Source: Micropterus salmoides (lineage: Eukaryota; Chordata; Actinopteri; Centrarchiformes; Centrarchidae). From it: DNA of 64,000 bases. Below are positions 11,770-24,700 of this stretch, in pieces; the first letter of the stretch is position 1; every line of letters begins with the position of its first letter. The notes beneath the pieces were generated by a model. The model saw nothing but the letters and a program-made list of their open reading frames with translations. It made no database searches and was not told where the DNA came from. Location: assembly GCF_014851395.1 (NCBI RefSeq), contig NW_024040707.1, positions 19,896,457 through 19,960,456 of the forward strand. Reading direction: 5' to 3'. The translations under genes and the position numbers were made by a program.

Positions 11770-13714
11770 TGTTGTGATGGCAGCCCGGCTGTGTCTCCTC
11801 CCCTGTGTGTGCTCTCCCTCTCTCTCTCTCCCCACACCTGCACCTCATCAGCCACCTCCAGCCTGTATATCAAACCCCGTTCTCCACACAGTCGCCGCTT
11901 GATTGTTGTTGCTCCTAACCCGGTGCCACTACCTTACTCAAGCTCCTGAAAAGACCTGTAGAAATCTCTGTTTTCCAGTTCATAGTTTTCCCCTGTGACT
12001 AACCCAGTATGTCTGTTTACCTTCCCAGGTTCATTCACGTTCCCTTCCCTGGTCTCCTGTTCCCCACGGCTCCCTCACCTCTCCTCCTCCGCCTCACCAG
12101 CTCCTCTGTCCTCCGTGCCCACGTTCCCCTACCGTTACCTGGTGGACTGGGCTGGTTACGGCCCAGAGGACCCCTCCTGGATTCCCTCCAGCCAGATCCT
12201 TGACAAGACCCTCCTGACAGACTTCTACAGAGCCCATCCTGACAAGCCGGGAGGTCCGCCTGGGGGCGTCCGTTGAGGGGGGGCCCTGTTGTGGTGGCAG
12301 CCCGGCTTACAGTAAGTGTCCTGTTTTTTTTCTCATTTTGTTTGTTCCACCTTTCTGTTTTCCCTGTACTTTGCCTGCCTCCCTGTGTCTCCTCCCCTGT
12401 GTGAGGAGGTGGCGGTCCCCTCCGTACAGGCCCACCTCAGACGCTGCCGCCGGATCTCGAGGGAGGCCAGGGCCACTCTTCTACGCATCGCGGCCCGCAA
12501 CCGTCAGTTGTCGGACTGCCACCATCCCCGGCTCCCACCTACCGGCCTGGACAGCAGGTCTGGCTCTCCTCCAGGGACCTCCCCTTGCAGACCTCTTCCA
12601 AGAAACTCACCCCCCAGTTCATTGGCCCCTACCCCATTGAGGCCATCATTAACCCCTCCGCTGTGCGACTGACCCTTCCGCCTCACCTGTCCACCCTGTA
12701 TTCCATGTCTCCAGAGTCAAACCTTTCGCCACCAGCACCCACTCTGTACCAGTGGCAGCACCTTCCCCTCCACGTATGGTGGACGGTCACCTACACAGTG
12801 CATCGCCTCCTGGACGTGCGACGTAGAGGTTGGGGCTACCGTTACCTGGTGGACTGGGCTGGTTACGGCCCAGAGGACCCCTCCTGGATTCCCTCCAGCC
12901 AGATCCTTGACAAGACCCTCCTGACAGACTTCTACAGAGCCCATCCTGACAAGCCGGGAGGTCCGCCTGGGGGCGTCCGTTGAGGGGGGGCCCTGTTGTG
13001 GTGGCAGCCCGGCTTACAGTAAGTGTCCTGTTTTTTTTCTCATTTTGTTTGTTCCACCTTTCTGTTTTCCCTGTACTTTGCCTGCCTCCCTGTGTCTCCT
13101 CCCCTGTGTGTGATCTCCCTCTCTCCCCACTCCTGAGCCCAGCTGACAACCCACACCAACACCTCATCAGCCGCCTCCTCTGCCTGCCACACCTGCCAGC
13201 AATCACTCCATCTCAGCCTGTATATCAACCCCGGTTCTCCACACAGTCACCGCTTGATTTGCTCGTTGCTCCTAACCCGGTGCCACTACCTCACTCAAGC
13301 TCCTGAAAAGACCTGTAGAAATAGTTTTCCAGTTCTTAGTTTTCCCCTGTGACTAACGCAGGCTGTCTGTTTCCCTTCCCAGGTTCACTCACCTTCATCC
13401 TCCGTCCAGTCAGCTGGGCTCGTCCACCTGTCCTCTCCCCTCGGGCTTCCTCCACGGTGCTCCCCCGGCTCCCCCTGCTCCTCGCCAGTCCACCTGCCAC
13501 CACACCGCTCCCTTCCCCGGTCTCCTGTTCCCCACAGCTCCCTCGCCTCTCCTCCTCCGCCTCACCAGCTCCTCGGTCCTCCGTGCCCACGTTCCCCGGC
13601 GTCCGCCTCACCTCCTTCTCCTCTTCCCCTGCCTCCCTGTTCCCCAAAATAAACCTAAACCTAAATCTTTAACTGAGTGTTGCGTTTGGGTCCGTTCTGT
13701 CCTGATTCATAACA
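11770..13714 (+). mobile_element. Rearranged, internally deleted Ty3/gypsy retrotransposon
   Basis: The unit is flanked by a perfect 5-bp target duplication GCCTT (11765-11769 and 13715-13719), so it inserted as one piece. Order: a 5' LTR fragment with an internal deletion (11770-12128); a fragment spanning chromodomain end, polypurine tract and LTR start (12129-12403); integrase C-terminus and chromodomain (12404-12983); and a 721-bp 3' LTR (12994-13714) preceded by the polypurine tract TTGAGGGGGGGCCC. The 275-bp segment 12129-12403 is repeated, identical by eye, at 12836-13110. Gag, protease, reverse transcriptase and RNase H are all absent. The element cannot move on its own. Confidence 0.88.
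12404..12983 (+). pseudogene. Gypsy integrase C-terminal fragment with chromodomain
   Basis: Translation gives the end of a Ty3/gypsy polyprotein, including SKKLTPQFIGPYPIEAIINP (integrase C-terminal region) and the chromodomain signature YLVDWAGYGPEDPSW, and stops just before the polypurine tract. Chromodomains in this position are a hallmark of chromoviral Ty3/gypsy elements, where they direct integration to chromatin. The upstream part shifts frame (roughly between 12490 and 12585 and again near 12760), so the fragment is broken. A shorter copy of the chromodomain end lies at 12129-12276. Confidence 0.85.
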
Positions 13715-13719
13715 GCCTT

Positions 13720-16605
13720 TGCGCCACCCGACAGGAAATCGCGGCTCTATGCGTCTTTGCATTGACTTGTATGTATACTCACCGCCCCGAACGCTCGCTT
13801 CGCTTTTGGTCTGAAAGCAAGGACTATACTGCTATGAAAACCGGCTTAGAAATGCTGGAGAGGGATAAAAACAATGCATGTTCTGAAAATACAATGACAT
13901 TAAAGTCAATTTGTGGTTTCCTGGTATAAAAGGTTCCTTGCAGTGGTAACATGGTGTCACCTACATTTATTTTACCCACTTTTTAACTTGCAGAGGAATT
14001 TTCAGTAAATTCATAGTGGGCTTCTCATAGTGCGGGCCATGACATGAACTTCAATCATCTAGTCTTTTCAGAAAATGTCAGTGATTTTGTTCACCTTGCT
14101 ACATATTTGCATCAAGATGATCGACTCAAAGTTGAGGTTCAGCCATGCTGCCACTAGATCCACTAAAAGTTCTAGGGTTGTAGCTTAATCAGGCCACTAC
14201 AAACAAAAAATAGAAATTGAACTTTCACCTCTTGAAGTGTGTTGTAGCTGTGTCCAGGCACATTTTTAGGATCTTGAAACATTGGGGGCTTAGCCCAGCC
14301 TATAAAACTTCATATCTTCACATAATAATTGACTACACCCCCCCACCCCAAAGTTAAGTCTATAAAGTAGTAAAGCAACAGTAAACAGCCTCTACTTAAT
14401 ATGGCACAACAAAACTCACAACAACACTATTAACTGTCTCATTTTGATGTTGCTAAATTGTAATGTCATGTGTCAAATTATAATAATATAACAACAAAAC
14501 TGCGGCAATATGAACCATGGGGTCTCGGGGTACTCCCACCAATTTCTACCTTTTCTGCATCAATTTATTTTGGAAATTATTTATGTAAAGGGACACACAA
14601 AATTCAGGTAGCAGGCAGGTGGCTGAAGTTTCACTGGTTGCTTTTAAATGACCCGAAGGCTGGCAATTCTGCCTTCAGATGTTATGACTGATTAATCGTT
14701 TGATCGTCCTTGTTGCTGAATTGTGGTGAATATTTTTGATATTTTATGACCTTGTAACTGATTATTTATTCCCATCTTAAATTTGAAATTGTACTACTGC
14801 CTGCCTTGGCCAGGACACTCTTGGAAAAATAGTTTTTCTGGTTTAATAAAGGTATAATAAAACAATTTAATACAGTCTAAAACTGTAACAGAATATGATG
14901 CAGAGCAGCTCTCCAGTTCTGGGTTGCTTTCAGATATGTTTCTCCTGTAGATCAACTTTTAATATCATCACTGCTGAATCAATACACATGCAGGTGTGAC
15001 TGATTGAGGTAACCTCTTTAAATGTGCATGTGGCATCTTTTTACGTCATCAATAATAAATTAAATAATTTTAATTCAGTTATAAACTCCTGGACTTTAAT
15101 AGCTCCTGTGTTTCAGCAGGTTTTCTGCTCGTTCAAAGTTCTGCACATTCAGAATCTAACTGGGATCTCTGACATTTCCAGAATAAAGGATATTTTGAGA
15201 GGTCAAACAGGATAAATCATCATAAACTTTGCAATCAATCTGCGGTCCACCTGCGTGCTACACTGTGTGGAAGGGATCCATACCACGGATTCTGCAACCT
15301 GTTTCACCACTACTATACATGGTAGTATGGGGATTTAATTCTTGCATGTTTTGTTGTGCAGGATCACAGCCCATGTGTCTACATAAGGAAAGGTCAAGAT
15401 AGGCTATCAGAGTAAAAATGGACTGTCTATTGCATTAGACTAGGCAACTTGATGAGGGTTTTTTTTTTAAGTAGCCCATTAAATTAGTGATTTATTTTCA
15501 TTCATAAAAACGTCTCAAAAACATCCCACTATTAATTAGCCTACATATAAACGGCAACAAGTTTTATAAACTGCAGCTTGGAAAAGATAACTGCGTCGCG
15601 CAAAACCTTTGCATTCCAGCAGCAACCTCTGTGAGGACCAGTCCAGTCAACACATGTATGGGCGCACATCATTTTAAAACAACACAGTAATTAGGCTGTC
15701 TGTCTTTCAATCTAGATTTAGTTAGTCTGGGCTAATGCAAGTTTCCCCTTCTGACAGAAGCAGAACCTCATTTGGGACTGTACTAGATGAGACAAGGAGG
15801 TGGAACAGGAATCTGACTGAAAACACTTAGGGACGTAGGTGTGACTTTGAACCTGGGGGAGATGCTGAAATCACTTAAATGCTCATTTCTAATAACTTTT
15901 GAAAACAGAATGTACTTATTATTGTGGCTAAAAGAGGGTATTTGCAGTAACAGAAGATGGAGAATAAAATAACTAGAACAAAACCAACTACATAAACTAT
16001 GGAACAGCTGCTAGTTAATGTAGCTAGCCACAGCACAAATGTATTCAGTTCTCCTAATGTTAAACTTGTCTGTGATATTTCCTGTGTCTCACTTGGCCCT
16101 GAGTCTCCTTCCTCTCACATCTAGGAACGCAACAAAACAAAGAACTGTCTTCAATGCAAACTCTGATGACATGCTACAAGTAATTTTACTTTGTGAATTT
16201 TAGAACAAACTATACAGTATGTCTACTAGCTATCCATACAACTTCCAAGCTCATCCTCCTCAGTTATTTCTAATCCTCCTCCTGTGACCTCTGTCCTCTT
16301 CCTCTTAAAATACTGCAGGACATTTTGACCACTGTTACTTTTAAATTGTTTATGGACATGTATGTACACATACAGGACTTTCTAAGGTCAAGGATGGTCA
16401 GAGACAGGGGCAAAAAAGTGTCCCAGGAGTTTTTCCCTGGTTAGTCCACTCTCCAGACAAAGTATTTGTTGGGGCCCTGTGTCTTTAGAGAACTTTATTC
16501 CTGCATTCTTAAGAATTTTTTGCGAGTAGAATGTAGTGTAAATAACTTTATGAGCCAATACATTTGTGCGCCATGTGTAAAACCCAACAGGACTATTTTA
16601 TCCAC

Positions 16606-16667
<62 letters not shown>

Positions 16668-18199
16668 ATCTCAAAAATAAATAACAGCTGGTAGCTGCTG
16701 ATTGAAAGATTAGTTTCACCGGTGACATTCTGTTTATGGACTCACCTTCGGACATCGCAATAAAACAGTTACCAATGTGTATTAAAAAAAGGAAACAGGC
16801 TAATGTCCAAAGCCATGCTCTGTTCAACAACAGGACACTTTTAATATTTCTCAATCAATGCAGTGATCATCTGACATAGATCTTACAGTGTATAGGCTAG
16901 TCTTCATTTGCTCTGCAGAGACTGAAGACGCTTTTAATACGCTGTTAATTGAAGGTGAAAGTAGGCCTATTTCACTTGCCGGCTTGTGAAAGAGCGACGC
17001 AAGCTGCATTCCAACACGGTCAGCAGTGCCATGGTGCGCGCTCACTAGATTTCAGTTGTATTAGTAGAACAATAAAGCCTTAAACTGAAAAAATATTTGC
17101 CTTAATTTCTAAATGTTTGCATCTGCCCAGCTCTGTGACTGTGACAAGAGCCCGACCAGCGCTTTACTGCGTAACTGCGCGCACAGCCTGGATGAGCTCA
17201 TTTCGGTTAACGAAGCAAAATGCAGATTACAGACTGGTTACGTTATGAAGGTATGAATGGAAAATATAGCGACATTAAAAGTACACTAGATGTACCCACC
17301 CCTGCTGCAGACATCATCACTACTGCCTTCAGCTAGAAGTAACAGCAGCACAAAAGAAAAGTCTGTAATATTGAGGCACTTTGCTGCACCGGCCTCGAGC
17401 AACTTCTGTTTTTTCTTCCTCAACATTTCTATAGGCTACATTTTGTCCGAGACTGATGTGGAGTGTGTGAGTGATTGACTGGTCACTTAGTAAACCGCCT
17501 CCTATATGAACCAGCTCCGAAATCGCCTGAGCCAGGAAGGCAATGCGAAATAAAGCTTTACATTAGGAAAGAGTTGGGGGACAAAACATAAATTGACTGA
17601 AATATGTATAATGCCTCCTATGCCTATCAGGTGATTAACCTCATCACAAATCCACACACGTTAATTTCAGCGCCTCTGATAAAGTGCAGCTCACAGCCGC
17701 TTCAGGTGGAGCAGAGAGGACAGACACAGAGCTACAGCTGTACCATCTTATTCTTCGGCTAATTTGCAGGAGAATAAATAATAACAATAATCTCTCTCTC
17801 GCTCCCGCACGAGTAACGTTAGTTAAGCCAGTAAACTTCAATTTTCGGCCTTTGTTTTTTTTAAATCCTTCTGAGATCCGGGGCTTTTCAATAAACATCC
17901 CAGGGCTAACGACGCCGCTGGCTGTGTCTGTTGTCGGGAAGCATTAAAGTGCAGATCCGTTAGATGCATAGACTTTAGCCTATATAAAAAGTTAGATGTA
18001 ATCCACACCTGCAGTTCAGCTGTGAATGCACTGGGGGCGCTCTCACACCACAAGAAACTCTGCTGACTGTGAATGAATGTGAACTGTGGAAAGAAACGTG
18101 CATGCGTGGGTCTTCATGTTTGTTTTAAATTATATTAGCCTACCTCAGTTTACGACGGCTCGACTTGTGCTTAACTTTAAGCAACATTTAGGCTACGAA
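13720..18199. other. Intergenic DNA upstream of gnai3
   Basis: No supported gene. The sequence is AT-rich until about 16.9 kb and then becomes more CpG-containing towards gnai3. A CT microsatellite lies at 16611. Short open frames at 17.6-18.0 kb show no family I recognise. Confidence 0.55.
16611..16663 (+). repeat. (TC)n microsatellite
   Basis: About 26 uninterrupted TC units. Confidence 0.97.
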
Positions 18200-18789
18200 G
18201 ACAGAATTAACATAGCTGGTAGTTTAGAGGTGACTACATTTCCCATCAGCCCTGTGATGCGCATCAATTTTCCTTTTTTCAGTGCAGTTTTCTTGGTTTG
18301 CAGCTGGATCAGCTGGATGAACGCGCGACTGCGCAGCAGTAATAGTTTTATGGCAGAAAAGCCGTGATTTTTATTGCGAATTTTTCTTTAAAACCCGCTG
18401 GATTAAGCGCCTGATTTGTCATCCAAATTACCACATTAAATTATTATTTTTTTCTTCTTTTCAAATGTTTATGTTCTTATGTGAGTCTAAACTACTAAGT
18501 TGGATAAAAACAATATTGTAAAACATCGATTCAGGGAGCCATTTCACTCAAAAACCCCTGTTTAATCACCTTTACAGACTGACGGGAGCGTGTGAGCGCA
18601 GCATCAGACTCGGTTTACAGTTGGACAGACGAGCCTCCAGTGCCAACGCCTTTTCCCCTTTCTCCGCTTCTCCTCGGCTGGGAAACTTCCGCTCACACCG
18701 ACCCAAGGGGCTGTTTAACGGCGTTTCCCTTCAACTCATGATCTGCTGAAACTACAGTCCGACGCTAAAGAAGTAGTTAGAGAGTGAAA
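18200..18789 (+). promoter_or_regulatory. gnai3: gnai3 promoter / 5' UTR region
   Basis: Compared with its surroundings this segment is rich in CpG and GC (GACGGGAGCGTGTGAGCGCAG, CTCCGCTTCTCCTCGGCTGG) and has no TATA box close to the start codon, as expected of a housekeeping G-alpha gene. A ZNF143-like motif (ACTACATTTCCCATCAG) lies at 18233-18249, and GCGC-rich NRF1-like sequence near 18318-18336. The transcription start is not determined. Confidence 0.45.
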
Positions 18790-21700
18790 ATGGGCTGCAC
18801 GATCAGCGCCGAGGACAAAGCTGCAGTGGAGAGGAGTAAAATGATTGATAAAAATCTGCGGGACGACAGAGAGAAATCCTCCAAAGAAGTGAAACTGCTT
18901 CTGCTCGGTATGACCTATGTTGCTGGCTCGTTTTTAATGTATGTAATCAGATGAATCATCATCAGTCTTTGGGTACTTTTAATTTTCCCTTTTTCCCTGC
19001 AGTCTTGAGTTTATCTGACTCCAAACACTCCTCCTTCTCCTGTTGGTTTAATGCAGCTGTGGCTCATCATTTCTCCACTAACACAACTTTTAGAGGTAAA
19101 CCAGATGTTGGTGCCTCTCTGCTGTTCTAGGATTGAGTTGTTGAAAGGTAGGGAGTACATGCTCAGAGGAGACAATTTGTTGACACATGCTGTCACTTGT
19201 CACAAGGCCTATTGTAACTTATGTAGGCCTGTTTTACTTCCGTGCATACATAAAAAAACGCAGGGAAATGTGGACCCTGTTCAGAATGTTCTGGGTCAGC
19301 AATGGCAAGGACCTATACGCACTAAGAAATTAGAAATAAAGGCATTTATCTGAATTGGAGCTGGCCAGTATGAACATTTATTGTTGTTTTAATTCTAAAT
19401 GTTGGTGTCTAATCTAAACCAAAGCAATGCCTGAGTCAGATTTGTCCCATAATAACTATAATGAAGTTGTTGAGCTTTGCATCAATGTGCAGTATCAACC
19501 AGATAAATGTGATTTCTCTTGCTGGGTCTCTACATGCTGTACATAATGATATAATCTGTAGGTAGTGATTGTATAATATTCTGTTCACCATCATATAAGA
19601 CAAAGAAAATCATCAAATTCTCACAACTGAGAAGCTGGAACTATGATGTTGTTTTTGCTTGGAAGATTACAAAAGTGAATAATTAAGCATACAGATGTAC
19701 AGATATCATTGCAAATGAATTTTCTATTGATTGACTAATGCATTAATCAACTAATCGTTTCAGCTCTATTGATTTTGAAAGAATGCTTTCAGGTTATGGT
19801 GGTATTCATTATTCTCTATCTGGAGTCATTTAATTGAACTTAATTAAGAATTTGTTTTCCATTAGATAAAGCATTGGGCTGTTACGATTAATTTCCGTTC
19901 AGTCTCACTGGAACAAAACTTCAGGCGCATGATATTGGTGACTTCAAGGATTATTGTCATGACGACTTCTACACAAATTGTCCAGATTTCGGCATACTAT
20001 CACGCCTGTATTGACCACTGACTGTGTGTAGCTGCACTGCCTCCTGGTATATATTACTGACACACACTCAGTGGTACTGACAATGTGGGTGTGGACTGCA
20101 CAGACATGCCAAGGGGATTAAATGCCCCCCAACATTTTTATGCTCTGTGCACCCCAGCCTTCCCCGGGGTAAATGTCCTGGGCCATGTTTTGAAAAAGTA
20201 GTTTATCACATCCCATTTTCTAGCTGCAAATATGTTTGTATTTCCTCTGTACCGGTGGTTCCCTGTCTTTAGTTTGTGACCCCTTTAAATGAAGCAGTGT
20301 CTACCTTTGACCCCTCATTTTTGGTGAGGTTTGTGATCCTTCTTGGATTTGTCTCATTTGAAGAACTTTTAGAGGCCTGGAGAACATTTACATTTAATCA
20401 TTTAGCTGACGCCTCTGGAGCAACTAGGGGTTAAGTGTCTTGCTCAGGGACACAATGGTGGATGAATCACAGTGGGGGATTGAAACCGGGTTTCTCACAC
20501 CAAAGGCATAGTCTTATCCATTGCGCCACTGCCACCCCTATGGAGAAGTGAAAGTATCCAGTATTTCACAAGAAAGAAAGCAAAACATCCTAGGAAATTA
20601 AGAATGAGAAAATTGTCACCAAGTCAGCTGAAACTACACTGAAGTACAAAAATGATAAGGGCTGAGACACCATACAAATTGTCCAAACAGCTTGTGCAGC
20701 ATCACCAGGCTTGTGTTGCCTCCAAAATGTTTTGCACTGTAAAGAACTGTGTGCACTACCCAAGATGACTGCACTGAGGCAATGCTCCTGCCCATGTGTT
20801 GCGTTTTTTTCACATTAAATGTTATGCAAATCATGTCAAAAGAATGATATGGTGAAGAAAATACTGAAATCCTGATGAGACATGGCCTAAAACGTGTTAG
20901 TATTTAATTAAATTGATAATTCTGAGTACAGATGCAGCTATTAAATTAGCCACTACATTTCATTCATGCAACAGGATCTGCTGAAGCCATTGCAACATAA
21001 TGCCTCGATGGCATATGATGCACAAAGGGCTGTGTCTCAACAAGTTGCATCATTTTTATTGAACATGAAAAATCTCAAGCCTGTTCCTGCAGTGGAAGGT
21101 GTTTATTACCCCTAGGCTCATGTTATTAAAAGAATAAGTCAGGTTATGACAAACACACACATATTAATTTGCTGATGCTGGTCACTGGTGAGCATGATAA
21201 CCAATGCTAGATAAGCATCACGATTAAATTACTTTTGTACATCAGAGAAACACACTATTAGGCCAAGTGCCATGTTGTAAATGTTACAAAAGTTTGAAAT
21301 TCTATAGGGAGATTGAAAATTATTCTTCCAGAGAAATCCCAAATTAACTGATTTATGCCTCAGTGGTAATCACCATAACAGTAGCATTCAGTATATTGTG
21401 TAATATGACAGTTGTTGATCAAGACTAACACGATTTCCATGCTTAGTAAATCTCCAGATATTCTTTCACAGCCTTTTTCCTTTTTGTTTGTGTACTGGAT
21501 CACATTCCTGAAAGTGGCATTATTCTCACAATGAAAGGCAGCTTTCCCATCAGCGGGTTGTCCTGGCAGTGATTTTTCGTGTACCTTGATCGAGAAGATA
21601 TGGTCAAACAAGACCTACTTTCCACCATTACAGAGCCACGAGTGCCCACAACTTTAAGGTGATTTTTATCAGTTTCCTCTGTTTTGTTGCTAGATTACAG

Positions 21701-24700
21701 CCCGTTAGCATCGTTTCATTGTGTGGAAGACAAGCTAGTTGAGCACCGAGTGTAGTGACAGGGGTGAAAGCTGAAATAGATTTCACATAGAGTCACATAG
21801 ATGTGATTGTTGGATCAGTTTGGCGAGGGTAGCAGCGAGCTGATCTGTGAGGATTAACTTCAGGCTGATCCGTGCGGTGGTGCAACATTACAATGCAGGC
21901 AAAAATCTCATTGTGTGGAAACATTCGTTTTCAAGCTCTGACCACAGAGCTGAGGGAGAAGTGATTTTTTTTCCAGGATGTTCCCTCCACTCCGTGTCTG
22001 TGCTGGAGCAGGAGAGTTGTAGCAGAAAAACAAAGAGGAGTTTGGCTGCTGTTCTTTGTACAAAACCACAAAGCTAGAGAGCCAGCGCACCCTTCGGTTT
22101 GACCACGAACAGTGATTTAGAAAATTTGAGATTCTTGTTAAATGAGGCTTGTTTTGGAGTCTGACTCTTGCATGGTGTTGGACGACTCTGTGAATGCCTG
22201 TGTAAAGTTGGTTTGTGAGCTGGCAGGGAGCCATGTTGATAATCAGCCAAAACATGCCATGAATGAGAAAATTGGTGCTTGACAGAACTGAGGAAAGGGA
22301 TCAACACAATTTGTCCTCTCCTCCCTGTCTGTGTGACTGGGCGTAAATCTCTTTTGCTGGTGTTTAACCAAAGAATTCGTGGATTTAATTCTTGTTGGCC
22401 TGCCATCTGAACATATTACTCTAATATAAACCTTGACAAAATTCATCTGCTAAGGATTCCTAACTGGCAATGGGAATATGTCTCAACACTTTTTAGGTGA
22501 GCGGCATTATTAAAACAATATATATGCTTCTTTTAAAATGTTCTTACATTGAGACTCGATCCTGGCTGCTTTGAAAAAAAGAAGCAGGAATCCATATTTC
22601 AAATTCCAGTGCCTGAAGACTTTTTGGTTGCTTATAATTATTGCAGTGTATATTAAGCAAAAGGAGGCTATACTGCCAATATAAATTCACCCCAGATGTT
22701 TATGGAAATAATTTCTCACTGGTTGTCGTTTGACATCTAATATTTCATGTGCACGCATGTTTTCACACCTCTTTAATTAAACTCGTCTAGAGTGAGTCAG
22801 CGGGTGGCACAGCAAATCTCAGCAGTGACTTGGTCGTGCATCCCAGCCATCAATCTGCTGGGCTGTATTCGGCACGGCAAATCAATCATGCTGCCAATTT
22901 GTCCCAGAGGCCAACGACAGCCCAAAAAGCCCAAAAAGCAATTAAGCGAGGTTGTGAATTTTTGGGCAAATACATTTTGAGTTAGATGAGAAGTAAGCAG
23001 TATAAAAACAACATGTTGGCTTGACTATTTCTTGGCCAGGCTCAGTGACTTCCTGGTGTCTCCACAATGTTTTTTCACTTTGGTTTTTGTACAGATTAAA
23101 CTAACAAAGATTAACATGTTAATAAGAGAGCTTTAGAGGCGCTAGTCACCAGATTTTGTTACCTTTATACACAGCCAAGCTAGCCTTTTCCCACATTTCT
23201 TTATGCTAAGCTGAACTAAGAGACTGCTTGCATTTTATAGACCAAATGATTAATTGAGATAATGATAATCATAAACAGTTAATCTCACCTCCAAAACTAA
23301 AACAAACCAAAACACAGAGACACAGGTCTCAAAATAAGCTTGTTCGACCACAACACTCAACAATCATAACACTCACTTAGAAAGCATACAATGTTCCATC
23401 CATCCATCCATCGTCAACAGCTTATCCTGCGTACAGGGTCGCGGGGGGCTGGAGCCAATCCCAGCTGGCATCGGGCGAAAGGCGGTGTACACCCTGGACA
23501 GGTCGCCAGTCCATTGCAGGCATACAGTGTTACTCATAACTAATTATATGATGAACCTTAGTCTTTGAAGTTTGAATGATTTTTCACATAAAGCAGTATT
23601 TCAATATAGAATACGAATAACACATTTTCCGATTATTGACTTTACTAATGTATATGAAACAAGAATGTTATTTTTCTGTATCTTTGCATATAGAAAAGTA
23701 AAAAGTAAAACAAAAAAACACATTTCTGAAATTCCATTCATTTTGGTCCTCATAGACTTCTGTTTCACTGACTGTGTGACTTCAATTTTGACCAACGCAT
23801 GTTAGCAGTTAAAAAAAAACGAAAGGTTAATAAGGGTTTAAGAGAAGAAGAATCTTTACTACCGCACAATGTAATGATGCTGTTTAAATTTGGAGAAGGG
23901 TTAAATATTGAAAATAGAAAAGCAGCTGGGTTTGGTCAGAAAACCATTTGGTTTTGTTTTGTTTTTTGTAAGGCTTTAGATTGTTGACAGACTCTTTGAA
24001 CCATATGTGGTGTTTTTATGGCCCCTCTGCTCTCTTAACACCGAGAACAGCGTGATATCTGGGATTGTGTCTCCAGTGGAAAAACACTGGCTCAGCCAGA
24101 AGCATGACAGCTGTTTCCTGTTTGGCTGATTATTGTAGAAATACTGTAAAGATTCCTCATGTGAAATAATTAACGTACTCATCTTTTCAATGGCCCTTAC
24201 TGTAATATAGGCTTTGTGAGGATTTGACATCAGTCATCAGTTCAACATTTCTCACAGATCAACTGCTGTGAAAGGTTTCACTTCCTAAAGAAGCGCTCCA
24301 ACTCATCACACTACTCACTATTTCCCATGATCCTTTCTGTACTTCTGCACCATTCAGTCTCTAGGCTGGAGGAGTCCGATACTTACCCTAAAATGTTAAT
24401 ACCACAAATTTTAGGTATTTAAGTATCAGATTCCTCCACATGACAAATAGCTTGTTCTTTGCCGAAGAAAGACACAGAACCGAGGATCTCAAGACAGAAG
24501 TAATGCGCTCATATATCCAAAATGCTGACTGGTACATCAAATGGTTCATCACTGCAGCATGAGTACTTCATGACTATATACACTCCCTCAGGCCCCACGT
24601 AAATGTCTGACATTGAAATTAATCACGAGGCTGCTTTTTGGGTGTTTTGACGCAAACACACACTGTATGGTGCGTGATAAAATGAGGTCAGATTACGTTT

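Noticed and set aside
20470..20539. tRNA gene on the minus strand
   Set aside because: A and B boxes are present, but the cloverleaf does not fold properly and the sequence continues into a SINE body.
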